Made by a program: the position numbers and the translations under genes | Assembly: GCA_016748015.1 (NCBI GenBank) | Contig: JAAOMT010000468.1 | Span: 474,998 to 538,997 of the forward strand | Origin: Geosiphon pyriformis | Taxonomy: Eukaryota; Glomeromycota; Glomeromycetes; Archaeosporales; Geosiphonaceae | Length of the DNA stretch: 64,000 nucleotides | Direction of reading: 5' to 3' | In this document: piece by piece, positions 48,300 through 59,063 of the stretch | Layout of the letters: each line of letters begins with the position of its first letter | Numbering within the stretch: the first letter of the stretch is position 1 | Notes under the pieces: generated by a model | Database searches by the model: none | The model's input: only the letters and a program-made list of their open reading frames with translations | Told to the model about the DNA's origin: nothing

Positions 48300-48770
48300 A
48301 ATCTTATTTGTCCTAGTTTTCTTGGCTGATTTTGGTGATTGCTTTACACAATATTCTGTTAAATTTTTCAACTAACCCATTTGTTTGTAAATGGTATGGT
48401 AATGATAATGGTCTTTTTATCCCAAATCTTTGACTTAATTCTGCCAATGTTCTATTTACAAAGTGAGTTCCTGGATTTGATAATAGTTTTTTTGAACATC
48501 TATGTTGACAGATCAAATCTTAATAAATGAATTTGGCAATGAATTTTGCATCTGCTCTTTGAATGGCTTTTACTTCTGGCCATTTTGTGAGATAGTCCAT
48601 GGCTACCACAATATATCTGTTGCTTCTGCTGGTTATTGTTAATGGTCTGACTAAGTCAATTTCAATGTGATCAAATAGTTGTCCCACTTTAATTGGTTTC
48701 AATGGTTTATTGGGTCTTGTTTCTTCTCTTCTTTGACAAGCATCACAATTTTAAACATATTGGATAATGT
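48300..48770 (-). pseudogene. gypsy integrase core
   Basis: IEIDLVRPLTITSRSNRYI has the first catalytic Asp, VVAMDYLTKWPEVKAIQ follows, then SNPGTHFVNRTLAELSQRF and LPYHLQTNGLVEKFNRIL with the catalytic Glu. The second Asp, normally in the SDRGTHF block, is changed to Asn (SNPGTHF). One stop near 48520 splits the domain. Downstream (to about 47850) short matches such as ATPFELVYSRTATLPVKI mark the integrase C-terminal region. Confidence 0.82.
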
Positions 48771-49139
48771 CTGAATATATTAATAGCCAATAATATTTTT
48801 TTCTGATTTTTTTTATAGTTGTTTCTTTGTGAAAATGTTCTGTTGTTAAATTTGAGTGCATATTGAATAATATTGTTTCTTTTTCTGGTTTTGTAATTAC
48901 TTTGATTGGTTGATCTGAATTTCTTTTGTTTTTTTAGTAAAGTATATTTTAATGATTGATAAAATATTTTGATTGTTGTTTTATGTTGTTTTGTTCTTTT
49001 TGAGATAATTTCTTCTTGAACAATTGTGTATTTATGTAATATTGAAGTTGTTGATATTTTTGTTCATTCATCTTTTGTTATATTTTTGGGTTGAAATGTT
49101 TTTAGATTTGTCTCATTTGCAACAAACTGTCAGGATTTC

Positions 49140-50530
49140 TATTTTTTTTTTCTTTTTTGTAATGTACTGTATAATTAAATGATGAAAGTTCTATTTTTCA
49201 TCTGGTATGGCGATTGTCTCCAAATCCTTGCTTCTGGATTGAAGTCAATCCTTTGTGATTAGTGTACACATCAAACTTTTGACTCAAATATTCTTTTTAT
49301 TTGATAACAGCCCAATAGATAGCTAAGTGTTCTAGTGCTGGAGTTTCATAGTTCTTTTCAGCTGGATTTAAGCTTCTGCTGGCATAAGCTACTGGGTGTT
49401 TTCATTTATCCAGTTCTTTCTGAGATAGTATTGCTCCTAATGCTTAACCAAATGTATTTGTTGTGATTATAAATGGCTTGCTATAATCCGAATAGATCAG
49501 TACTGGAGCTTGAATAAGCTTTCTTCTTAATGTGTCAAAAGCTTCTTGCTGAGTTTTTGTCCATTTATATCTGGTGTTCTTTGTTTAGAGCTAGTGTAAT
49601 GGCTAAGCCAATTTGGAAAAGTCTTTGATGAAATGGCAGTAGTAATTCACAAATCCTAAGAATACTTGTAGTTCTGTCAAGTTAGTAAGTACTGGAAAGT
49701 TCTTAACTATCTCAATTTTGTCTGGATCTATTTTAATTTTGTTTTTGTTCACAACATGTCCCAAAAACTTGAGTTTGGTTTTTCCAAAGAAACACTTGGT
49801 TGCATTTAATTTTAATCCAGCTCTTCTTAGTTTTTTAAATATTTGTTAAAGATAGTGTAAATAATCATCAAATGTTTTAGAAAACACATTAGTGTCATTT
49901 AGATATAATGACTATTGATTTTTATAATAGTCTAGTATAGACAATTTTTATAAGCTGTTGGAATGTGGCCAGAGCATTCATCAAGCCAAATAACATAACT
50001 TTAAATTCGAAATTTTCTTCTTGAGTTATAAAAGTTGTTTTCTTTTTGTCTTCTGAGTTCATGGCTACTTGTCAGTAACCACTATCTAAGTCTAAAGTTA
50101 AGAACCATTTCTTTTTTCCAAAAGTGTTGAACAGTTCTTGGATCTTTGGAGTCAAATAACTATCTCTTTTGGTTACTCCATTCAGTTTCCAGTAATCCAC
50201 ACAAAAGTGGATTTTCCTATTTTTCTTATGGACTAGTACTATTGGTAATGATCATGGGCTTATTGATGACTGAATTAGCTTATTGTTAAGCATCTAATTG
50301 ATTTCTTGACGAATGATCTCATGGCTAACTAGTGGTACTCTGTATGTTCTTTGTTTAATTGGTATTATATCTTTAGTCTTGATCTGATACTGAATTATGT
50401 TAGTTCTGCCAAATTTATTTTCACTGGCAAAAATGTTATTAAAGTTGTTGAGTAATATCTTGAGCTGCATACATTGTAGTAAATCTAGATTTCTTAAGTT
50501 CATCTGTTCCAATTGTTCTGGTTGGAGCAG
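49140..50530 (-). pseudogene. gypsy reverse transcriptase and RNase H region
   Basis: RT blocks: QYQIKTKDIIPIKQRTYRVP, then LIQSSISPWSLPIVLVHKKN (block 2), FCVDYWKLNGVTKRDSYLTP (block 3), FLTLDLDSGYWQVAM (block 4) and FKVMLFGLMNALATFQ (block 5). The YxDD box (around 49900) is lost to frame breaks. Downstream remnants such as LAIYWAVIK-like and YTNHKGLTS-like pieces are from the RNase H domain. Many in-frame stops are present. Confidence 0.8.
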
Positions 50531-50542
50531 ATAAAATTCTTC

Positions 50543-51240
50543 TCATCCATATATTGTTTGAGATATGATATTTACATATTTACACAGTTGTGGAAAGTCT
50601 GGAATGGTGCTTGGTAGTTGGTTTTTAATTTCAGTGGTTAAATATCTAATAGTGGTTCCTTCTGGTATCTCGATGGTGTTTCCCATGTTTTTATAAATAG
50701 AAATTTTGATGTAACTGTGGTTCTTGGCTGGTATGTATAGATTGACTAATCTAATTTCTCCTAATTCACAAAGTGTTGCTTTTGTCTCAAAAATTTGTAC
50801 CTGATCCTTTATTTTCTTTTTTATGACTAATATGTACTGGTCATGTAATGAAATGGAAATTGATTGACAAGTAGAGATAATTTCTTTCTTGTTAATAATT
50901 TTTTCCTCTGTCATATTAACTGGTACATCTATTCTATTCATAAATTCAAAACTCTGTATTCCTCTAGCTGTAAACCCCAATTCTTCCCTGTTTTCTATTG
51001 ATACTAATTGAGCTATTTTAATCAGAGGCAGGAATATTGCTTGTGCTATCTTTTTGTTTGGCTCTATGATATAGGTCTTTTCTGAGTTATTTTGTAGTAT
51101 TGTAATGATATTTCCTACATATTTTGCATTAATTATTCCTCCTCTAATATTAATTTCTTTTTTCACTAAGCTATTCCTAGATGCTAATTAAACCATTATT
51201 GTCACTGGGATTTCCAGTGCTACTTTGAGATCAATGCAGG
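50543..51240 (-). pseudogene. gypsy dUTPase-like domain, catalytic Asp replaced
   Basis: The order of trimeric dUTPase motifs can be followed: SRNSLVKKEINIRGGII (motif 2 into 3), NAKYVGNIITILQNNS (motif 3), KKIAQAIFLPL (motif 4), ELGFTARGIQSF (motif 5 remnant). In working enzymes motif 3 reads GVIDxDYRG, with an essential Asp; here it is GIINAKYVG, so activity is unlikely. A stop near 51193 cuts the start. A further 130 residues before RT (SISISLHDQYILVIKK, GNTIEIPEGTTIRYL) have no family I can name. Confidence 0.7.
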
Positions 51241-52002
51241 TACATAAATACAGTTCCAATTTAATGGTGTCTTTCTTTAGATATTTCAAATTAAATCTGA
51301 CATTAGTATCATGCGCATGTTTAGGCATAATGTCTTTATTATTATCACTGAACTATTTTAGGGTCTGCTCTTTGGTAAGATCAAGGAGTGTGATGTATTG
51401 TTTGAGGTTTAAATCTGAGTCTGAATTGTTATTGTTGTTGTTGCCAATTTGCATAAAGCTGGAACCATTGTTTTTATTGTCATTGTTGTCAGAGTTTGAA
51501 TCGAAATTGAAAGTTGATTCTGATTTTAATACACAGCTGCTAATTGGTTCTTCCTCTTTTTGGATCATGTAAATTATGCATAGTGGTAGATTGTAAATAA
51601 GGTCACACTCATTACAATATTAAAAGTTATAGGGAATCAAACAATGGTCACATAGTTATGTGTTTATTTTTTCTAACTATTGCTCTTGTTCTTCTCGAGT
51701 GGATGCTAATTCTTGGTAGTGTTCATAGAATTTTTCTGGGTCTATAAGCTTTAGGATAATATTTGAGTTTGGCTCTAATTAAGTTCTATGGGTTTTGGTG
51801 GATTGTTTTTGATCATTCTTATTTCTTCTGGTAATGCTTCTTTGATTTTGGCAAGTGCCATTTGCCAGATTTTGTCATCATTATGTGAACAACTGTCCAG
51901 ACATTTTACTGCTCTTCTCTAAATAACTTCTATGGGAGTCTTTTTTTCTACCCAGTTACTGATTAGAATCGTGTATTGACATAATTTGTCACAGATTTTT
52001 CC

Positions 52003-53094
52003 TCATTCAGGAATGTTGTTCCACATTTTTTCATTTAATAGAGTTTCTTTACAAGCATAACAAGATTCATTGTTCCATTTTTTTTGCCTTTTTGGTCTTC
52101 CAAAACGTTCTAGGATGCATGGATGGCAGTAGAATTTGGTTGCTATAGAGTATTTCTCATTATCACCATAGCACATGCCCATTGATAACAATTTCTTGCC
52201 ACAATTGATGCATACCAGTTTCAGTTGGCAATAGTTAGTCTGGTGTAATAAAGAATAGGTATATGATGTATAAGTAGAGGTAGTAACTGGCACTGATTCT
52301 TCTTCTTTTTCCTTTCCTTTTTTTTTCTCTTCCCAAATCCAAATTGATAACTGCTTGCTCTGGTTGTTATTATTTCAATAATCTTGGTTGGTTTTTCAGA
52401 TAGATTTTTCTTCTCTTCTTTCCTTTCCTTTGTCATTCCATAATAGTATCAGTGATAATTTGTTGTGGTCAGCATCAGTCCAGAACACTTGGTAAGCTTC
52501 CCAGGTAGGTTTTCTTTCTTCTTCTTCTAATTCAATGAATGACTTGTTATTGGTAATAGTCTTGAAATAACCACACATGGCTGACACACATATGTGGTGA
52601 CTGTTTTGGCTAAGCTACAGTTCTTAAGTGTTTCAGTCAAACACAGTGTTGGTTTTGGACAGCCAATTGTTCCTAATAAGAGCTTAATATTAAGTTGCTT
52701 CCATTACAAGAACTTTGATGGGTATAATAATACCATTGATTTTAATGGGTAATTTATCTATTTTGCCAATTGGAGTTTTGGTTGCTCTATCAGCTATTAT
52801 GATTTTGGTGCTGGCAGTGTAATCAACTCAGCAACCTAATTAGTTCATGAGTTGTTATGTGATAATGCTGCCTGCTGAACCACTATCTAATATGAGTTTG
52901 ATGAAGTGACCATCAACTTTAGTATTAGTATACATAGTGGTAATTGGCTTTTCTTCGAGAGTGGCTCCACTAAACAAGAGCATAAATGACAGTTCCTTGA
53001 GTTTAAATGAGAAGATTGCTGTTAGTAATTTGTTGTTGATAATGGTGGTTAAAGGTATGTTGCTGATAAGTGTTTGTGTTTGATTAATTTCCAC
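52003..53094 (-). pseudogene. gypsy protease and zinc-ribbon region
   Basis: A retropepsin-like segment with LILDSGSAGSIIT, where DSG is the active-site triplet, is followed across stops by STKIIIADRATKTPIGKID and PIKVLVMEAT. A distinct Cys-rich piece lies downstream (52293-52003): CINCGKK, then FYCHPC, then ESCYACKETLL, resembling paired zinc-binding knuckles. The acidic linker between them (ELEEEERKPTWEAYQVFW) is retained. Whether the Cys-rich piece is processed as a separate protein is unknown. Confidence 0.72.
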
Positions 53095-53699
53095 GTTGTT
53101 GGATGAGACATCTGCTGGAGTTACTAGAAGGCTTAAATAGTGTTAAGAATTCAGGTTTTGGGTGTACTCAGTGTCCAAATTCTGCTGGTATGATCCTGAT
53201 GGCTGGTTTGATGAACTGAGAATTGGTTGGTGGACAACTATCGCTGATCTCCAATTTTGAGTAACCCTAGATTGGGAATTTCCTGATGTCATCTGAACTA
53301 AGTTTAGTAATAGTATTGTATTTTGTTAAGGTTGATAAATTACTTGAGGCTGTGGCTAATAGATAAGTTAAGACTGCAGTTGATAAACTATGAGTGTTAA
53401 AGACTAATATATTGTTGGTTAATAGATTAACTGCTACATTATAAGTACATAATTCAGTTGATATGGTGCTGGATTAAATTAATAACTTGGAGTTTGGAAC
53501 CAGCAATTGGGATTTCAGTATTGATTTTCTGATTATTGGTTATTTAATCAATGACAGCAGTCAATTTGTAGGTGTTCTTGTTTACCACAATAATGGCAAA
53601 CACACATTTTTTGTTGCCACTGTTGATTGGTCAATGATAATAGATGCAATTGATTTTGGAAATAATTGGAGTTTTCTTGATTATTATATTATTGAGGAG

Positions 53700-55120
53700 A
53701 TTGATAAATTGTATGATTGTCAGCTAAGTATCTTTTTAATTTTTGATTAATTGAATTACTGAGTTGTTTCAATTTGGAGTCCAGTTCAGATGATCTATTT
53801 ATCACTAGATTGATGGCTTAAGCATGGTTAGCTTTGAGTTCTGCAGATTTGAAATCCTGTACATTGGTAACTGCATCTTAGAAAGTTTGTGGGTATATTG
53901 GGTGTATGCATTGGAGAATACTACTGTGCAGTCCACAAATAAACTGGTTCAAAATCTGTGATGCTGTAAAGTAATTTGTATTAATTGCTTGTATTTGGTG
54001 CAAGTTCCTATGGAAGCATCTTAAGTAAGTAGTGACTGCTTCATTTTTTTCTTGTTTGATGGTGGTGAAGATATTTGCTAAGTGATTAATACTGTTGTTG
54101 TTGCTAAAATATCTCAAGAACTCAAGCTTAAATGCATTAAAATCTTAAGGTTTGTTGACTAAGCTCTAATACCACAAGTTAACGGTATTTTGGAGGAAAT
54201 ATAGAATGGCTTGTATGGCTCATGCATCATTTTATTCATTGGCTGTAATGGCTTTTTCCACATTATTCAGTCACACTTGGGTGTTATCTTCTTTGTCCAT
54301 GAATTTTTCAAGTTTTGCTATTAGAGCATAGATCATTGGATCCAAGTTTGGTTGTTGTGATGGTTAAAGTGGTAATTGTTAAGGTAGTATTGATAGCTGT
54401 TAAAATTGTTTAGCAATTAGATCAATTGGTTGTTGATTAATGATAATTTCTGGAGGTAAGTTTTGCTGATTAATTAACTCAGGATTTAGATTGTTCTGAT
54501 TTTCCAGAGTTTAATTAACTGGAGTTTTGATTTCTAAATTTTCTAGAATTGGGTTTTGCTTGCTAATTTCTTGATCACTAGTTTCCTCTTTCTTAGAATT
54601 GGTTATTTTCCAAGAATTAATGGCTCCAAAATCTGGTTGTGGTAATAGTGATTGAATTCCTGATGGCATTGGGGATCATAATTTAAATCTCTTGAAATAA
54701 TCGCTGTATGTTCCTAATAACTCTGCTTTCTTTTGTTTACTTTGAAACAAGATTCTGTTTAGTAGTATTGTTGCCCTTGCTGTAGTCATGTTTATTATAT
54801 TGATAGTACTTCCAGATGTGTGGTAATATAATGGATTAACAAGTAAATTAAATTTTTGTTTCTTCCAAGTAGGTAGTTGGATTTGTTTTGGTGTTTCTGC
54901 TGGTGTTTGTAACTTTTCTTTTCTTTTGTCAACAAAAGTGATAGGAAATTTCTGCTTGGTGTATTTTTCAATTTCCCTGTTTATTTTTGTGATTAATGAT
55001 GTAAATAAGTAGTTTTGTGGAAGAGTAGTGCTTTGGAGTAGTTCACTGAAGAAATTGTTGAAGGCAGATTCTGGATCTTCTTGGTCTCCCAAATGATATA
55101 CTATTCTCTTATTAACATAG
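53700..55120 (-). pseudogene. gypsy gag region
   Basis: The upstream part (55092-54676) is polar with LGDQEDPESAFNNFFSELLQ and TTARATILLNRI. The downstream part (about 54330-53878) has the retrotransposon gag helix pattern: KLEKFMDKEDNTQVWLNNV, then RYFSNNNSINHLANIFTTIK, QEKNEAVTTYLRCFHRNL and LNQFICGLHSSI. Stops such as TGA at 54676 (probably Trp of KLWSPMP) and TAA at 53878 break it. Confidence 0.75.
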
Positions 55121-55284
55121 CAGTTAAAAGCTGATTTTGTTGGCCAACTATTATTTGTTAATCTGAAATGGGTGTGATAGTATTAAAATAAAGATTTTGT
55201 AAATTCCAAATGGTTTGTTTTTGTTTCTTTGAATTCTGCCACTGTTTCAGATGGGTGTTTGTTAGTGTTGATTCTCTGTAGAAT

Positions 55285-55307
55285 TATATCTCACAGAGAG
55301 CACCAAA
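55285..55307 (-). other. candidate primer-binding site
   Basis: Directly inside the 5' LTR the sense strand reads TTTGGTGCTCTCTGTGAG. A TGG placed two bases from the LTR end is what pairing with a tRNA CCA end needs. I cannot say which tRNA ends in GAGAGCACCA in this genome. Confidence 0.45.
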
Positions 55308-56201
55308 TGTTACAAGTAATTATTTGTGGTCTCAAAGCAAATAACAAATCCGTAACTAGATGCTCAATTGATTTTAATAGTGTTGGTTTCTGAAGATTTT
55401 GATTATCTGAAAGTTTTGGGTTAGAGTTCTTTGTATAATAGACAGAGATTTAGTGGTGATTGTAGTAGGTTTCTGGAATCGCAATTTTGCCCAATTTTTT
55501 TCTCAGCTTGGTGGCCAGATTTACTTTGGCAGTTGTGCCCTTCTGGTAAGCTATCTGTTAATATATATGTAATTCTACTCTTATTTCTGGGTCTTTTACC
55601 AGGCTATCCTTGATGTCAATAATTCAGCACTTTACTCTTTAATCAATTAGTCAACAACAAAAAATAACAAACAAAAGAAAATAAAAAAAAATAAAGAAAT
55701 AAGCCAAGGCAATGAGTGTTAATATCTTATTAATAACTATAATCAAGAGCTATTGTTCTAATATGGTTAAATATTAATTACTATCAACATGAAGTGGTGA
55801 TAATGGAGAGTGGATTGGAGATATTGAATAATTATTTATTAATATTTGTGATGTGAAAAGTTGCTTAGATCAAATCTAAACTGAGAGATCTCTTTTTTTT
55901 TGTTTTTAATGCTACTGTTATATATACCTAATTTATGTTCTATGAGATCACTCACATTCTCGAGCAGTGTGTTATGATTTTTTGAGCAATGCTTATATTG
56001 CTAAGCAATGTGCCCTAATTTTCTAATATCATTCTATATTGCTGAGCAATGTGTTGTGATTTTTGATATTGTTTCACATTGCTGAGCAGTGTGTTGTAAT
56101 TTCTAATATTACTCCATATTGCTAAGCAATGTGCTCATGTGCTAACTACTACTTTCTTATTGGTCTACTATTTTCTATATCTGTTTTCTTTATGAGTAAC
56201 A
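55308..56201 (-). repeat. gypsy LTR (5' LTR of the minus-strand element)
   Basis: 894 bp, from TGTTACAAGTAATT to GAGTAACA, with perfect 6-bp inverted ends. It has the expanded array of TTGCTnAGCAA-type palindromes at about 55962-56130. Compared with the other LTR, the differences I aligned by eye are all transitions. Confidence 0.92.
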
Positions 56202-56298
56202 ATAAGAGCAAAGAAGAGTTTTGAAGTTTTAGCTTTTTTTTTTCTCCTTTTCCTTTATTTTATCAGTTATTTCTTCAAACACACTTAATTTTGTTGCA

Positions 56299-59063
56299 AT
56301 GAAAATAGCAAACATGGTTACTGGTATTTCTGGTTCTGGTTTGACTGGTTTGGAGACCTATTTAAGTACTAAGAAGAAACACGTGGACAGCATTTACTTC
56401 TATAGTACATCTTACAAGAAGCTTAAGAAGCCTGTTGTCATTGGTATTGTTGACTTGTCTGCTGGCCTGTTAAGCTTGGTGGACTTTGGTGGTGCTGATA
56501 GCAAATCTGTGGTGTTCTGAAGAAGTGAAGTTGACAGTATTAAGAGTAATATTAATGGTCTTTTAAATTTAGAGAATATAAAGAACACAGTGGCAGAGGA
56601 AACAAGTTATGCAAACTTGAACAATTCTGTTGACAATAAGGACATAGGTAAGACTACTTCAAGGAAAACTCGGACTTGAACCTACATGTTAGACCATCCA
56701 CCGAAAGCACTTTTATTTAGTAATATAATGTTACAGATGATTAATTGGGGTCTCAAGGCAAATAACAAACTCATAACTTGGTGCTCAGTGACTAGTTTGG
56801 TAGATGATATTAGTAAGATTGGTATTTTGTCTTTATCTGAAGATTTTGGTTGAATTCTTTGTATAATAAACAGAGATTCAATAGTTGTTCAGTAGTCTCT
56901 TGGAATTGCAATTCTGTCAAATTTTTTTCTCAGCGTGGTGGCCAGTAATCCTTTTGGTAAGCTATCCTCAAATCTATGAGTGTTCTACTTTTGTTTTACA
57001 GGTCTTTTACCAGTCCCTATGATGTTTGTAACTTAGTGCTTTAATCTTTAATCAATTAGTTAACCAACAAGAAATACAAAAGAAATAAAGAAAATAAAAG
57101 AAGATAAAGAAATAAACAAAAGCAATTACAAGTTAGTATTCTATCAATAGCTATAACCAAGAATTATTGTTCCAGTATAATTAAGTATCAATTACTATCA
57201 ACATAAAGTGTTAATAGTGAAGAGTAGATTGAGATAGTGAATAATTATTTATTAATATTTGGGAATGAAAGGTTGCTTAGATCAGATCTAAACTGAAAGA
57301 TCTCTAACTGAAGGATTCTGTCCTTTCTACTTCTACTGCTATATATACATAATTGAGATTCCTCAATTTCTCAATTCTTCACACCAGGAATTCTGCAATT
57401 CCTTATATGAAAATCCTGAAATTCCTGGAATTCTGTGATTCCTCTTGAGAGAAATCCTGGAATTTCACATTTACTATGGCTACTTCTGATTGGCTAATTT
57501 ATATGCTAATATACTTCCTATATTCTATGAGTAAAAATGAGTAATAATAGTGATGTTCTGGATCTTCTTTTTCCTAAATCTGTTGGTTTCAATCAGCTGT
57601 CATCTGCCAAGTTACATGTCTTGGATAGATGAAGCTTTGAATCTGTTAAATCATTTGCATTGAACATGGAATTGGCTACTATGTCTAGAAAAAGTGTTAG
57701 TGATAAGTTAATTTCTATTAAAAAAATTTTTTATTAAATTAATAGTTTTGGGGAGGTGTTGACTCCCTCAAAATTCCCAAGGATTATTAGGTCTTTATTT
57801 ACTTCTGAAATGAGTTTGAAAAAGGCTAGGAAGTTGGCTGTTGGTGAGAAAATTTTAGTTAATAATAATGTTAAGCAAATAAATAAATGCATGGATTGGG
57901 AAATTGTTGTTAAAAAGATCTTAGTAGATCTTTTCAAATTAGCTGTAGAGTCAGTTTTCTCCAAATTTGGCAAGATTGTCTCAATCAAAATACAGCTAAT
58001 TAGGCTTTAGCAAAAAACTGTTATAGAATTTGTTTCATCAGATGTGGCTAGTTTAGTTGCTTCCAAGTGGTTGGTTTTCATGAATAAAGATTCTGTGTGT
58101 ATGGCCTTAATCATTAATAACAAAGATTCATGGATATTAAGGAACCAGTATCAGGCTTTATTATATATTCTTTCAGTTAACACTATAGCTTATGATTTTT
58201 CTGGTTTGGTGGAAGCTTATAATGAGAAAACTTGTTTCATTGGCCATAATCCTTATTTATATGTTCATGATAGATGTGCATTAATATGTTTTAATAATGA
58301 GGCATCCAAATTGGCTGTTATTGGCTCAGTTTCTGTTTTTAAGAATGTGAATTTGTATTGAACTGATCTTTTTTTAGCCTGTTGTGTTGGGTATAAACAA
58401 CTTGGTCATATATTTGATGTCTGTTCTGTGAGTAAGAACTCTGGTGTTCATGAAAAATGGGTGGTTATTTCTTAGGATTAGGTCTGCTTGGCCAACATTT
58501 ATAAAAAAAAGCAGGCTTTAATTGCTTATCCAGTTTCTTTTGGTGGTAAAACTTGGATTCAGATTGCTGGTGAGTTTTTATCTCATGTGGTTCTATTAGT
58601 TTTATCTAGTGTTGGTTCTTCTCTGAGTGTGATGTTTCTCTCTTTAAGTTCTACTTTTCTTTCTAATTCTGGCTTGGCTGATTGTTTGGTGGTCTTGAAA
58701 TACTCTCTGGAGCTTTTATTTAATCAGTTTTTTGCTCTTGTAAAAAAATTAGACTTTGTGGAATTGGTGCTTTTGATTACAACTTTTCACATTCCTCCTC
58801 CAGTTGCTCTTGTTCTTTTGGCTCTTAATTGGGATTTAGATATAGTTGTAGATAATGTGTTAATGTTATCTGCCCTCCTTTTTTCTGTCAGTTTTGATGT
58901 GATCATTGATTTTAGCTCTAACAGTTCTAAGGTTTTAACCACCAAGATGGGTGGCTTGGAATCAAAAATGATGGCTATAGAGGTATTGGTTAATTCAGTT
59001 TTGGAGAGGTTGGATTGTTTGTGTTCTGGTTTGGGTTCATCAGTTTTTTCTTCATCTCAATAA
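56299..59063 (+). pseudogene. LINE F ORF1, split by a solo LTR
   Basis: The first part (56299-56728) follows the copy E N-terminus (STSYKKLKKPVVIGIVDLSAG; TSRKTRT). After the LTR it continues with KSFALNMELATMSRK, NSFGEVLTPSKFPRIIRSLF, the RRM-like block (VVKKILVDLFKLAVESVF, FGKIVSIKIQLI), a cysteine block CCVGYKQLGHIFDVC, and FGGKTWIQIAG. Stops include 56518 (TGA), 56678 (TGA), 58007 (TAG at the Trp of LWQK) and 58359 (TGA). ORF1 ends TAA at 59061-59063, where other copies have TGA. Confidence 0.8.
56729..57546 (-). repeat. solo LTR related to the gypsy LTRs
   Basis: It runs from TGTTACAGATGATT to GAGTAATA and follows the two gypsy LTRs over most of its length (GGTCTCAAGGCAAATAACAA; TTTTTTTCTCAGCGTGGTGG). 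Flanks ATAA (56725-56728) and ATAG (57547-57550) are a likely 4-bp target duplication; removing the LTR and one flank restores the LINE ORF1 reading (SNSDVLDLLFP). Its variable section (about 57355-57470) has GGAATT/AATTCC palindromes instead of the TTGCTnAGCAA units. It probably arose by LTR-LTR recombination. Confidence 0.85.

Larger units (their letters stand above)
46197..56201 (-). mobile_element. Ty3/gypsy LTR retrotransposon with a dUTPase-like domain, decayed
   Basis: Two direct LTRs (46197-46989 and 55308-56201) enclose gag, protease, a zinc-ribbon region, a dUTPase-like domain, RT, RNase H and integrase, in that order on the minus strand. RT before integrase defines the Ty3/gypsy order. 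The LTR ends are TGTTAC...GTAACA; in the left copy they read TATTAC...GTAATA. The flanks ACGA (46193-46196) and ATAA (56202-56205) look like a 4-bp target duplication altered at its CpG. It sits in the leader of LINE F. All frames are broken by stops, so it is not autonomous now. Confidence 0.92.

Noticed and set aside
53487-53750. 87-codon plus-strand ORF inside the gypsy element
   Set aside because: Antisense to the gag/protease region, no family resemblance, Ile/Phe-rich composition.
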